From assembly GCF_001757995.1 (NCBI RefSeq), contig NZ_LXLV01000035.1, positions 186,001 to 250,000 on the forward strand: a stretch of DNA of 64,000 nucleotides, in the 5' to 3' direction. A program made the position numbers and the translations under genes. Below are positions 32,931 to 41,733 of this stretch, piece after piece. The DNA comes from Bacillus mycoides (lineage in GTDB: Bacteria; Bacillota; Bacilli; Bacillales; Bacillaceae_G). Numbering within the stretch: position 1 is the first letter of the stretch; every line of letters begins with the position of its first letter. Below the pieces are notes generated by a model. That model searched no databases. It saw only the letters and a program-made list of their open reading frames with translations, and had not been told where the DNA came from.

Positions 32931-32959
32931 TTGCAATCTTCGAATTTTTTCGATAGAAT
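32931..32959 (+). promoter_or_regulatory. Candidate promoter of a small RNA
   Basis: TTGCAA (32931-32936), exactly 17 bases, TAGAAT (32954-32959). No coding start follows; a terminator ends the transcript ~85 bases later. Confidence 0.5.
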
Positions 32960-32965
32960 GCAAAG

Positions 32966-33051
32966 TAGATGGTCGGACTGATACGGCTTGTCCGTTATTT
33001 AGTTTCGATGTGTATAGTTTTGAGTCTCCAGTTGGCGCTGGGGACTTTTTT
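32966..33051 (+). ncRNA. Predicted ~86-nt small RNA next to the integrase gene
   Basis: Between a plausible promoter and a clear plus-strand terminator there is no open frame worth naming. The transcript would fold a CGGAC/GTCCG hairpin (32974-32978 with 32990-32994) and a terminator stem AGTCTCCAG with CTGGGGACT (33023-33031, 33038-33046) followed by TTTTTT. The minus strand has no T run there, so the terminator belongs to this plus transcript. It converges on the integrase 3' end. Confidence 0.45.
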
Positions 33052-33059
33052 CTGTTTAA

Positions 33060-34040
33060 TTAATCGCTTAATTTCCTTAATGGACTGTATTTTTTATGTA
33101 ACTCTGTTATATCGTCAAACATAAAATGCGTGTATCTCCTTGTCATCGTAATATCGCTATGACCCATTATTTGTTGTAGTGAAAATAAATCTCCACCGTT
33201 CCTTAAATATATGGATGCAAATGTATGTCTAAAAATATGAGGACTACACCTAGATTGAATGTTTGCTAATTTGGCATACTTATAAATCATTTGTCTTAAT
33301 CCACTATTTGTTAAAGCCTTTCCAGATATTCCACAAAACAATCTTTTTGTATACACTTCCCCTCTAATCAGTAACCATCGCTTTAGTGCGTTTTTGGTGT
33401 TATCTGTAATTGGTACTTTTCTTTGATGATAAGTTTTAGTATGTTTCACTAATAGTAAATCTTGTTCCCATACTACATCTAATACACTAAGGTTCAATAT
33501 TTCATTTTGCCTTAATCCTGTCTCTATTAAAACTAATAAAATGGCATAATCTCTAATACCATTCCAGGTCTTTTTATCTACCTTAGAAAGTAAAGTTTTA
33601 AGCTGTTTTGGCGTAAGAACTTCAACCTCTTTTGTACGAGTTTTTAATTTTTTAATATCTTTTATTGGATTTATGGGGATGTGTTTGTTCTCAAATAGAA
33701 ATTTAAAAAATGTTTTATTTGCCCTTATTACAATGTTGATTGTTGATGGCTGCAAATTTCTTTTTACTTTACAGAATACAATAGCATCCTCTATATGTTC
33801 TTTCGTTACCTCGTATGGCTTAATTCCAACAGGTAATGACCTTAAAAGTGATTTCAATTGGGCTTGATAGTGAAATAAAGTCGCTTCCCTCAATCCTTTT
33901 AAAATGCCCGCTTTGTGAAAAAGTTCAAAAGCCACTTCCCAACTCTCGATATATTCCTCAGCTGCTTCCAATTCTCCGAGAACATCTAATTCTTCCATAG
34001 ACAATCTGAAATTTCTTTTCGTTTTACTTTTTTTAACCAT
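33060..34040 (-). CDS. int: Tyrosine integrase of the element
   Basis: A 326-residue phage-type integrase: N-terminal SAM-like core-binding domain (about 45-140), then the catalytic domain with Arg in ETGLRQNEILNL, the Lys hairpin HTKTYHQRKVPI, HxxR in PHIFRHTFAS, the late His in MGHSDITM and nucleophile Tyr in RRYTHF. It lies 87 bases inside attR, reading away from it. The ATG is preceded only by GGGGG inside a strong hairpin with U-run, so its expression is probably attenuated. It should catalyse integration at the ABC-F 5' end. Confidence 0.93.
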   Translation of the reverse strand: MVKKSKTKRNFRLSMEELDVLGELEAAEEYIESWEVAFELFHKAGILKGLREATLFHYQAQLKSLLRSLPVGIKPYEVTKEHIEDAIVFCKVKRNLQPSTINIVIRANKTFFKFLFENKHIPINPIKDIKKLKTRTKEVEVLTPKQLKTLLSKVDKKTWNGIRDYAILLVLIETGLRQNEILNLSVLDVVWEQDLLLVKHTKTYHQRKVPITDNTKNALKRWLLIRGEVYTKRLFCGISGKALTNSGLRQMIYKYAKLANIQSRCSPHIFRHTFASIYLRNGGDLFSLQQIMGHSDITMTRRYTHFMFDDITELHKKYSPLRKLSD

Positions 34041-34041
34041 T

Positions 34042-34092
34042 AAAAAACCCCCAGTTTACGATTCAATAAAGCAGAACCGCAAACTAGGGGTT
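34042..34092 (-). promoter_or_regulatory. Hairpin and U-run overlapping the integrase start
   Basis: Fifteen-base arms (34046-34060 and 34078-34092) pair with only two imperfect positions; on the minus strand the stem is followed by TTTTTT and then the integrase ATG. It both buries the GGGGG ribosome site and looks like a terminator. Confidence 0.7.
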
Positions 34093-34105
34093 GTTATAAC
34101 TGGGT

Positions 34106-34180
34106 TTATATAGGTTTTATAGAGGAGTCAAATAATTTGCGATCCGCGAAACGCAAACTAACGTTACTTACTGTAATCAT
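34106..34180 (-). pseudogene. Truncated ABC-F 5' end in attR (24 codons)
   Basis: The attR repeat keeps the ABC-F ribosome site and start: MITVSNVSLRFADRKLF, then element-coded DSSIKPI and TAA. It would be transcribed from the displaced native promoter and so forms a leader peptide upstream of the integrase. Confidence 0.8.
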
Positions 34181-34201
34181 TTGTGTCCTCCTACTAATAC
34201 C
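34128..34201. repeat. attR: right attachment repeat
   Basis: Matches 18999-19072 in 73 of 74 positions. Chromosomal sequence upstream of the ABC-F gene continues from 34202. Confidence 0.95.
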
Positions 34202-34275
34202 GCTTATTTCAGCGTTTTCTCACCGATTGTCTTAAAAAATCGCATATTACGACTCAATTATTGTAGACTATAGCT

Positions 34276-34305
34276 ATTATATAGTAGAAGCTGGATGAAT
34301 AGCAA
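34276..34305 (-). promoter_or_regulatory. Displaced native promoter of the ABC-F gene
   Basis: Minus-strand TTGCTA (34300-34305), 18-base spacer, TATAAT (34276-34281), about 100 bases before the duplicated ABC-F start in attR. It now faces attR and the integrase gene. Between it and 34454 no gene is seen. Confidence 0.5.
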
Positions 34306-34454
34306 CGGTTGATTAGCTTTCTACAATGAAATCGAATAGTTTTTATCCATTCCCCTAGCTATTTTTTGTATATTATCGACCTCTTTCTAATATCCCCATT
34401 CGCTTCTCATTCTGTAATACATTGGATCATTTTTTTATTTCATATTTTATATAC

Positions 34455-34492
34455 AAAAAACCTGTAGAGAAAACATTCCCTACAGGTTTTTC
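34455..34492 (-). terminator. Terminator of the MMPL exporter gene
   Basis: CCTGTAG/CTACAGG stem extended by A/T pairs, leading into TTTTTT on the minus strand just after the stop codon. Confidence 0.85.
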
Positions 34493-37400
34493 TTATTTCG
34501 TATTTATTATTTTCTCTTTATAACTCTTCAATTTACTCGCCAATCCTATTAAAGCAGGTAACAATATCGGCATTACAATTAAAGCTAATAGTAAAAGAGC
34601 AACGCCAACAACGGATGCTACTTGTATAAGTGTCAATACTCCTGAAGGGATTAATGCAGCAAATGTTCCGCCTAAAATAAGTGCCGCTGATAATATGACT
34701 CCCCCTATGTGACGAGATGCATTTACAATTTTCGTTACTGAATCCCCTTCTAGCTCATTGTATCGCATCATTACGAAAATGCTATAATCCACACCTAAAG
34801 CGACAATCATTATAAAGCTAAAGAATGGAACATTCCAGCTTAATGACTCTACGTTTAATAAGTGTGAACTAATTTGTTCACTTATACCAAGTGAAGCAAA
34901 GTAAGCTAATATTAATGATCCAATAATAAAGATTGAATTTAAAAATGAACGTGTAATAACGATTAATACAATCGCAATTCCAATTAACATTATTGTAGCA
35001 GTACGTAAGAAATCTTGCCCGGTTACTTCTTTTAAATCAACGTTTCTAGCTGTTGTCCCGCCGATCGCTTTTTTCACCGATTTTAATTCTGTACCATTTA
35101 ACGTACCATCTATCGTTTTATTAATCTCTTGTATGATTGGCATCGCTTCTTTTGAATACGGATTTACGTCTAAAATAATTGTCATTTTAGTAATTTTTCT
35201 ATCATGTGACATGTACGTGTTCAATGCTTTTGGGAAATCTTCTCCCGCTAAAACTTCTTTTGGAATATAAAATTTCTCAGAGCTTTTTGATTCATTAAGC
35301 TCGCCTAAATATTTCTGAGCATCCCCTAGGCCGTTACTTACCTTTCCAAGCCCTTCTGTACTTTTAGATAAGCCTGATTGTAATTGCCCCATCTTTTCTT
35401 GCAAATCTTTAAGCCCTGTTAAAAGTTGCCCTTGCCCATCGTTTATTTTCGTTAATCCGGATTGTAACTCAGTTGATTTGTTCGCAATTTGTTTTGAACC
35501 TGTAGCCCCTTCGCTCAATCCTTTGTTCAGCTCAACAGCTCCTTTTTGTAACTTGGTAACTCCATTGTTCATTTCTTTTAAACCGTTATCTACTTTCAGT
35601 AACGATTGATTCGCTTCTTTAAATGAAATCATCGCCGCTTTATGCTGCGTTGATAATTGATTTAATTCTTTTGAAAGTACACTTAATTGCTTTTGAGCTT
35701 CTTTAGCAATTCCTATCGTTTGCTGTATGTTCTGATCATTTGCTACTTCTGGTTTCGTTTGAATGAAATTGGTCATTAACATTTCAATTTGTTCGTATCC
35801 TTTTTTCGCACCATCAATTGCTTGAGAAATGCTTCCGAAATATTGATCGTAAGAACTTAAACCTTTTTCTAACTGTTCATAACCAGCATGCAGCTGTGAA
35901 GTTGCATTAGATAGGACATTTATATTTTGGTTTACTGAAACTAACCCATTCTCAATTTGCTGCGCGCCTTGCGCTCCATCATTTATTCCATTCGATAATT
36001 GATTTAAAGCTGTTCCTAATGCTGATACACCGTTTTTCGCCTCGTTCGTTCCATCAATTAACTTTTGAACATTTGCAAGACTATTTGAGTCATTACTACC
36101 CATTTTATCTTTCGCATCCGTTAAGCCATCATTAATTTCCTTTATGCCACCATCGGCATCGCCTAAACCAGTATTTAGTTCTCCCACTTGTTTATTTAAA
36201 TATAATTCTTTTATCTTATCACCAGTTGGACGCGTCGGTGAATACACTTCCGAAACACCTTTAACTTTCGAAATTTTATCAGTTAGTTCATCTAAAGTTT
36301 GTAGAGAAGTCGCCTCATCTAACTTTTTATCCGATTGAATGACTAACGTACTTGGTGAAGAGAAACCAGGTGGAAAATGATCTTCTATTACGTTAATCCC
36401 CATCTTCGATTCATATTTATTATCCACTTCAAATAAATCATTGTAATTCAACGTGTTAGAGTATTTTAATACGAATGGAATCGATATCACGAATACAATA
36501 ATTAAAGCGATAAATGGTCTTGCTACTGAATTTTTCGCAAAGAATCCCCATAAACGACTATCCTCATGTCCTTTAAATGTTTTAACTGGATAAAACATTC
36601 CTTTTCCTAATAGCACCATGAAAAATGGATTTAAAGTGGTTAATACGAGTAGTAATACTGCGACACCAATTGCTACCGCTGAAGTAGATTGATATAATTT
36701 AAAACTTGCTAAAGCAAGTGATGCAAAACCAATTAGCACCGCTATCCCGCTATATAAAACTGTTTTACCTGCCGATTTAAATGTTTCTTTCGTAGCCAAA
36801 AATGCATTTTCTTGTTTACTTAATTCTTCTTTAAACCTCGTATATAATAAAATATTATAGTCTGTTCCCACTCCAAACAGTACGACAACTACAAACACTT
36901 GCGTAAAGTTAGAAAATGGGAAATTAAATTGATCGACTAAATGAGCAATAATCCCCATTGAAACTAAATACGATACCCCAACTGTAAGAAGAGAAACAAT
37001 CGGAACAATTGGTGAACGAAATACAATGATTAATACTACTAGAATGAAAATGATTGAAATAACTTCTGTCTTTTTTACACCCTCTTGAGAGGATGTAAGA
37101 AAATCACCCGCTATTAAGTCACTTCCTGTTAAGTACGTTTTTACCCCTTTCGTTTGTACTTTTTTATGAAGATTATTTGCAACTTTTGATATTTTACCAT
37201 GTTTTTTATCTACCGATATTTGCGTTAAAATAGTCGTATTATCTTTAGAAACTAATTGTTTCTCCAGTTCTTTATTATCTAAATGTGAAACGACTTCCTT
37301 AATTCCTAATTGCTCTTTTTCATTTTGCAGGGCGTTGATTATTTTTGTTATTTCCTCTTTCTGTTCATTCGTTAATGCGTTTTTATCTCCACTATTAAAG

Positions 37401-37609
37401 ACGGCTATAATTTCATACTTTTCAGCCCCTTCTTTATCCATTTCTTTTATCATCTTGTCAGCAATACTGCTTTGTTCTGTTTTTGGAATCGTGATTTGCC
37501 CTTTTTCCTTCACTAACTGATCCATATTAGGCATCGTTACGATCATTGCAATAGTAATAACTATCCATAATAGAAAAGATAAACTTCTCCAGCTTTTTAG
37601 CTTGCTCAT
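34493..37609 (-). CDS. MMPL/RND-family exporter (YdgH/YdfJ type)
   Basis: A 1038-residue membrane protein with two RND halves: one N-terminal helix (~10-27), a helix bundle at about 185-380 with GVGTDYNILLYTRFKEE, a long extracytoplasmic region (~480-830) with repeated heptads (coiled coil, many GLxxLxxG turns), and a second bundle at ~870-1030 with ALGVDYSIFVMMRY. Such MmpL-like pumps export lipids or amphiphilic drugs using the proton gradient. I use the ATG at 37607-37609, spaced 9 from GGGAG. Four palindromic operators lie upstream. Confidence 0.9.
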   Translation of the reverse strand: MSKLKSWRSLSFLLWIVITIAMIVTMPNMDQLVKEKGQITIPKTEQSSIADKMIKEMDKEGAEKYEIIAVFNSGDKNALTNEQKEEITKIINALQNEKEQLGIKEVVSHLDNKELEKQLVSKDNTTILTQISVDKKHGKISKVANNLHKKVQTKGVKTYLTGSDLIAGDFLTSSQEGVKKTEVISIIFILVVLIIVFRSPIVPIVSLLTVGVSYLVSMGIIAHLVDQFNFPFSNFTQVFVVVVLFGVGTDYNILLYTRFKEELSKQENAFLATKETFKSAGKTVLYSGIAVLIGFASLALASFKLYQSTSAVAIGVAVLLLVLTTLNPFFMVLLGKGMFYPVKTFKGHEDSRLWGFFAKNSVARPFIALIIVFVISIPFVLKYSNTLNYNDLFEVDNKYESKMGINVIEDHFPPGFSSPSTLVIQSDKKLDEATSLQTLDELTDKISKVKGVSEVYSPTRPTGDKIKELYLNKQVGELNTGLGDADGGIKEINDGLTDAKDKMGSNDSNSLANVQKLIDGTNEAKNGVSALGTALNQLSNGINDGAQGAQQIENGLVSVNQNINVLSNATSQLHAGYEQLEKGLSSYDQYFGSISQAIDGAKKGYEQIEMLMTNFIQTKPEVANDQNIQQTIGIAKEAQKQLSVLSKELNQLSTQHKAAMISFKEANQSLLKVDNGLKEMNNGVTKLQKGAVELNKGLSEGATGSKQIANKSTELQSGLTKINDGQGQLLTGLKDLQEKMGQLQSGLSKSTEGLGKVSNGLGDAQKYLGELNESKSSEKFYIPKEVLAGEDFPKALNTYMSHDRKITKMTIILDVNPYSKEAMPIIQEINKTIDGTLNGTELKSVKKAIGGTTARNVDLKEVTGQDFLRTATIMLIGIAIVLIVITRSFLNSIFIIGSLILAYFASLGISEQISSHLLNVESLSWNVPFFSFIMIVALGVDYSIFVMMRYNELEGDSVTKIVNASRHIGGVILSAALILGGTFAALIPSGVLTLIQVASVVGVALLLLALIVMPILLPALIGLASKLKSYKEKIINTK

Positions 37610-37648
37610 TTGAATCATCTCCCTCTATTTGAGTTTCATGTTACTTAT

Positions 37649-37842
37649 GGAATGAATATTCATTCCTATTCTTTTAAAGTTATCATTTCGGAATGAACGT
37701 TCATTCCTATTGTTCTATTAAATTATTTTAGAAACTCTATTAAACTACTCTTATAGGAATGAATATTCATTCCTATAGTTGTAAAAATATATCATCTCCT
37801 GTGTTCATTTTTTAAATCTATTTAGGAATGAATATTCATTCC
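37649..37842. promoter_or_regulatory. Four 18-bp palindromic operators upstream of the MMPL gene
   Basis: GGAATGAATATTCATTCC at 37649-37666, 37756-37773 and 37825-37842, and the same with ACGT at its centre at 37690-37707. The whole 37610-37863 gap holds these sites and A+T-rich promoter sequence. They are most likely bound by the adjacent TetR protein. Confidence 0.85.
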
Positions 37843-37863
37843 TTTCCTTATAAAGCTATAGAA

Positions 37864-38430
37864 TCAAATGATTCTAATAGCATTCCAAGAGCTTTCTTCC
37901 AATTCTTTTACTAATTCTTTTGAGTATTCTAATTGCCCTGTCGCCATTACTTTAGTTAATTTTTCTAGCGGTTGATATACAATAATAATTAAAGCAACTG
38001 GCGGTAATGGACGAAGAAAACCTTTTGCGATTCCATCTTCTATAATATTCATAAAGAAGCCTATAAAATCGTCAAATATTTTCTTACTCTGTTCATCAAG
38101 AAAATAACTATCACAGTGAGAATTTGTAAAAAGAAAAGCATCCACATTGTTTCTCGCAAATTCAAATAAACGGTTATACGTATGACTAAACTGTTCACGA
38201 ATATTTGCTTCAACAGGAAAATCTGTTTTTATCATTTCAGATAGTTGCAACATACTTTTTGAAAATAGTGAGTTAACGAGCGCCTCTTTATTTTCAAAAT
38301 AGCGATAAATAGTACCAGCGCCGACATTTGCTTTTTCAGCGATCATCGGAATTGTCGTACCATCGTAACCACGCTCTGCGAATAATTGTATAGCAGCTTC
38401 AAAAATGTCTTCTTGTTTATTTTTAGCCAT
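37864..38430 (-). CDS. TetR/AcrR repressor of the MMPL exporter
   Basis: A 188-residue TetR regulator with the typical opening KQEDIFEAAIQLFAERGYDG, helix-turn-helix IAEKANVGAGTIYRYFENKE, and a helical ligand domain. The ATG at 38428-38430 has AGGTGAG 5 bases upstream. One more copy of the 18-bp palindrome overlaps its own promoter region (38451-38468), and four lie between it and the exporter, so it should repress both until an inducer binds. Confidence 0.9.
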   Translation of the reverse strand: MAKNKQEDIFEAAIQLFAERGYDGTTIPMIAEKANVGAGTIYRYFENKEALVNSLFSKSMLQLSEMIKTDFPVEANIREQFSHTYNRLFEFARNNVDAFLFTNSHCDSYFLDEQSKKIFDDFIGFFMNIIEDGIAKGFLRPLPPVALIIIVYQPLEKLTKVMATGQLEYSKELVKELEESSWNAIRII

Positions 38431-38450
38431 TTTTCTCACCTCAATTTTTA

Positions 38451-38468
38451 GGAATGAAAATTCATTCC
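38451..38468. promoter_or_regulatory. Fifth TetR operator, autoregulatory
   Basis: GGAATGAAAATTCATTCC, identical in its arms to the four sites downstream, 20 bases before the tetR start codon. Confidence 0.8.
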
Positions 38469-38553
38469 GTTTTTTTATTATAAATTACATCGGTTAAAAG
38501 TCAAGTGCGTGACTAAGTAATGTAGCATTTATTAACTAACACTCTCATTTAGG

Positions 38554-39012
38554 TTATTCATACATTTTTTGAATTATCTCTTCAAAGAAATTCTTTGTAT
38601 CATCATAACTTAAAATTCTCAATACATCTTGTATCTTAAAGAATTGAACCTGACTTATTTCATTATCTTTTGGATCTAAATCTGTTCTATCACCTATATA
38701 TTCTACATAAAACATAGTAGTTTCTTGCTTTTTAAATCCAGTTTTCACTTTGAGTTCTTCAGGAAACTCAAAGCAAATCTTATCTTCAAATTGTTTCATA
38801 ATTTTAAACTTTTTTGAACCAGTTTCTTCTTCAAGCTCTCTCAACATAGCACTTTCTAAGTTATTATCTGTATGTTTTACTCCGCCTTTAGGAAAATTCC
38901 ATTCCCCTTTCGACGAATTGTGTTCTCCTTCTATATCGCTTATTTTCACCTTATGTACCAATAAAAATTCATTATGTTGGAATATGATTGCCCCTACAGC
39001 TTGCCTAACCAT
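38554..39012 (-). CDS. NUDIX hydrolase
   Basis: A 152-residue single-domain protein of the fold that cleaves nucleoside diphosphates linked to another group. The box is visible at about 41-65: GGVKHTDNN then LESAMLRELEEETG. The REx2EExG core is intact, but the first conserved Glu position is Asn, so metal binding or substrate may differ from standard members. GAGGG precedes the ATG. Single gene. Confidence 0.85.
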   Translation of the reverse strand: MVRQAVGAIIFQHNEFLLVHKVKISDIEGEHNSSKGEWNFPKGGVKHTDNNLESAMLRELEEETGSKKFKIMKQFEDKICFEFPEELKVKTGFKKQETTMFYVEYIGDRTDLDPKDNEISQVQFFKIQDVLRILSYDDTKNFFEEIIQKMYE

Positions 39013-39119
39013 TCTATTTTCCCTCCTAAAATAATGATTTCACTCTATTAATAGAAAAATACTATAATAACTGTTTTTCATTATAGTACTTTTCTAATCA
39101 CACATTGCAAGTGTATTAA

Positions 39120-40280
39120 TTAAAAGAAATCATAAATAAACGCTTCACGCACTGGTACTAAATTCTCAAATATTCGTATCTCCTCTTTACTTCCGCTAAT
39201 TAATTCTAATTCATTTAGCTCTAACGGACGTTTGTAGCCAAACATTATTGTAGATAGCGCATTGATATCCAATCTAATACCTTTATTCACTGTCTCTTCT
39301 TTTATAATTGTTACTTCATGATTTTCAAGTTTCACAGTTACGTTATTCCACGGAGCAAATGAATCTGCAATATGTAAAATCACTTCTTGCTGCTCGTTGT
39401 TCCAGTTTAATTCATATTGTTTGAAGAACTGCTCTACATCTACAATTCGAGCCATGAAGTATGGCGTTACCTCAGCTTTCACTCGCGGTTCTTGTAGTGT
39501 GTATAGGAGTGGTTCTGTCTCGCTTATAATCATTTCAAGATCTTTAATCATAGAATCATGTTGGCAAATAAAGTTCCAAAGACCAATTCTTGCTTCATTA
39601 TGCAGTGGAACAAATTCTTCTACCGTCATTTTAGAGTTCTCAATTTTATATAACATGTAACCTGCCGCATTTTTATTTTCATCATAGTAAATCGCTATTG
39701 TTAAGTCGTGGTAAACAGCTTGCAACCACCATTTTCCGTCTCGAACTAGCATGCCTGAAAATCGTTCTGCAAATGTTTCATATAGCTTCTCTACTTCTTC
39801 TGAATGATTATCTTTATTAAAACGTTTCACTGTACCATTCACTTGTTTTTTTATTATTAAATCGCTCTTTGTCATATGACATATATGGCGATTCGCACAA
39901 AGTTCCCATCCGTATTTGCGGTAAAATGAAACTGCAAATGGATGTAACATCGATACACTATATCCATCTTTTTTCATCGTTTGAAGGGAATGCTGAAGCA
40001 ACTCTTTTACATATCCGCTTCTTCTATACTCTGGGTACGTCGCTACCCCTGCAACTCCGCCCATTTTAAACTTTTCTTTTCCTATGTAGATATGAAACGG
40101 AATAAAATGGAGTTTTGCCGCTAACTCGTCACCTTCCATGATGCCGTATATTTGATGGCTTTCCTTCATTCGAGTAAGTTGCTGCTGCAATCGTTCCTCA
40201 TTTACTTTATATTGAAAAGCATATTCTGATAAAGCTAGCGCTTCTCTGAATTTATCTTCTTTTAGTTGTATAACGTTCAT
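39120..40280 (-). CDS. Eis-like GNAT acetyltransferase
   Basis: A 386-residue protein with an N-terminal GNAT domain (acetyl-CoA loop in GVAGVATYPEYRRSGYVKEL, then SMLHPFAVSFYRKYGWE), a second divergent GNAT domain (~165-280) and a C-terminal SCP2-like domain (~290-386). This three-part build is that of the Eis family, which acetylates amines including aminoglycosides. The ATG at 40278-40280 is preceded by GGAGGAG; an upstream in-frame start lacks one. The true substrate is unknown. Confidence 0.85.
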   Translation of the reverse strand: MNVIQLKEDKFREALALSEYAFQYKVNEERLQQQLTRMKESHQIYGIMEGDELAAKLHFIPFHIYIGKEKFKMGGVAGVATYPEYRRSGYVKELLQHSLQTMKKDGYSVSMLHPFAVSFYRKYGWELCANRHICHMTKSDLIIKKQVNGTVKRFNKDNHSEEVEKLYETFAERFSGMLVRDGKWWLQAVYHDLTIAIYYDENKNAAGYMLYKIENSKMTVEEFVPLHNEARIGLWNFICQHDSMIKDLEMIISETEPLLYTLQEPRVKAEVTPYFMARIVDVEQFFKQYELNWNNEQQEVILHIADSFAPWNNVTVKLENHEVTIIKEETVNKGIRLDINALSTIMFGYKRPLELNELELISGSKEEIRIFENLVPVREAFIYDFF

Positions 40281-40390
40281 ATATTTCTCCTCCATCCTTT
40301 GTTTGAATTATATCATAATTCTTAATATTCCAGTGTGGTGAATGAAATTATATCAACGCTTCGACAAAGAATATCGACCTATCTTATATA

Positions 40391-40418
40391 AAAAAGCAGA
40401 TACATTACGCATCTGCTT
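40391..40418 (-). terminator. Terminator of the aromatic operon
   Basis: AAGCAGAT/ATCTGCTT stem (40393-40400 with 40411-40418) with TTTTTT after it on the minus strand, just past the aroA stop. Confidence 0.85.
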
Positions 40419-40427
40419 CTCATCAAT

Positions 40428-41717
40428 TTATTTAGCTAACGTTTGAAGCTCTTCAAAAAATGTAGGATACGATACACCTACTGCTTCTGCATCTTCAATT
40501 GTTGTTTCTCCTTCAGCAATGCAGCCAGCAATCGCAAGCATCATTCCAATGCGGTGATCACCGTGACTATGTACTGTAGTTCCTTTTAGCTTCGATTTAC
40601 CGTAAATAATCATTCCATCGTCGGTCGCTTCAATGCGAGCTCCTAGTTTCGTTAATTCAGCAACGACTGTATCGATACGATTCGTTTCTTTCACTTTTAG
40701 CTCGTGTGCATCTTTAATGACTGTAATTCCTTCTGCTTGTGTTGCTGCTAATGCGATAATTGGAATTTCATCGATTAATCTTGGAATAATATCTCCACCG
40801 ATTTCGATTCCTTTCAGTGCAGATGTTTCAATTGTAATGTTTGCAGCAGGTTCTGATGCTCCTTCGTTAATTGGCTCAACAGTAAACGTAGCGCCCATTT
40901 TCTCAAGAACATCAATAATACCTGTACGAGTCGGATTCATTCCTACATTTTGGAGTAGCAGTTTACTATTTGGGATAATTGCTCCTGCTACTAAGAAAAA
41001 TGCCGCTGATGATACATCACCTGGCACTTGAACGTCTGTTGCTGTTAACTTCTGTCCACCAGCTAGTTTTACTGTTTTCCCCACGCGAGTTACCTTTACA
41101 CCGAACGCTTCAAGCATTCTTTCTGTATGGTCACGGGAAATGTGAGGTTCTGTAACAGCTGTTATACCTTCTGCGCGAAGGCCTGCAAGTAAAATAGCTG
41201 ATTTCACTTGCGCACTTGCGACAGGTGAAGTATATTGAATCGCTTTTAAATCACCACCTCGTATTGTGAGTGGCGTAAACGTTCCTTCTTCTCGGCCATC
41301 AATTTTTACGCCCATTTGTTTTAATGGATTTGTTACACGTTTCATCGGTCTTTTTGCGATTGACGCATCACCTTGTACGCAAGAGAAAAATGGCGTGTTT
41401 GCTAATATTCCTGACATCAATCGTATCGTTGTACCAGAATTACCAACATCTAATACAGCTTTTGGCTCTTGTAAACCTTCTAATCCATTTCCAATTACCG
41501 TAACTTCGTCTCCATTTTGCGTTATCTCTACTCCCATTTCTTTAAAACAAGAAATGGTACTTAAACAATCCGCACCAGGAAGAAATCCTTTAATTGTTGT
41601 TTTACCTTCCGCGATTGCGCCAAACATGACAGCGCGATGGGAAATTGATTTATCTCCAGGGATTGTAATTGTGCCATTTAATCCGTTATTTACAGTTTGT
41701 ACTGTTTTTTCTTTCAC
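40428..41717 (-). CDS. aroA: 5-enolpyruvylshikimate-3-phosphate synthase
   Basis: A 429-residue shikimate-pathway enzyme joining PEP to shikimate-3-phosphate (aroE in B. subtilis naming). Seen: [18 protein letters not shown] near the N-terminus, [24 protein letters not shown] and the C-terminal [12 protein letters not shown] and [12 protein letters not shown]. The pattern resembles class II (Gram-positive) enzymes. I use the GTG at 41715-41717, with AGGAGG 8 bases upstream. It is the last gene of the aroF-hisC-tyrA-aroA run, 16 bases after tyrA. Confidence 0.95.
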   Translation of the reverse strand: MKEKTVQTVNNGLNGTITIPGDKSISHRAVMFGAIAEGKTTIKGFLPGADCLSTISCFKEMGVEITQNGDEVTVIGNGLEGLQEPKAVLDVGNSGTTIRLMSGILANTPFFSCVQGDASIAKRPMKRVTNPLKQMGVKIDGREEGTFTPLTIRGGDLKAIQYTSPVASAQVKSAILLAGLRAEGITAVTEPHISRDHTERMLEAFGVKVTRVGKTVKLAGGQKLTATDVQVPGDVSSAAFFLVAGAIIPNSKLLLQNVGMNPTRTGIIDVLEKMGATFTVEPINEGASEPAANITIETSALKGIEIGGDIIPRLIDEIPIIALAATQAEGITVIKDAHELKVKETNRIDTVVAELTKLGARIEATDDGMIIYGKSKLKGTTVHSHGDHRIGMMLAIAGCIAEGETTIEDAEAVGVSYPTFFEELQTLAK

Positions 41718-41733
41718 GTTGTCACCCTCCTCA

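Larger units (their letters stand above)
19073..34201. mobile_element. Integrative element (~15.1 kb), phage-plasmid or IME-like
   Basis: Defined by the 74-bp direct repeats at both ends and by a tyrosine integrase adjacent to the right repeat. Inside are a replication-type HTH protein with iterons, a second recombinase, XRE and sigma-like regulators, HNH and homing endonucleases, a tail tape-measure remnant and many small unknown genes. Many element genes (about 20-25 kb) are visibly richer in G+C and in CGNN codons than flanking genes. No capsid, terminase, portal or conjugation genes were seen, so it is either degenerate or depends on a helper. Confidence 0.9.
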
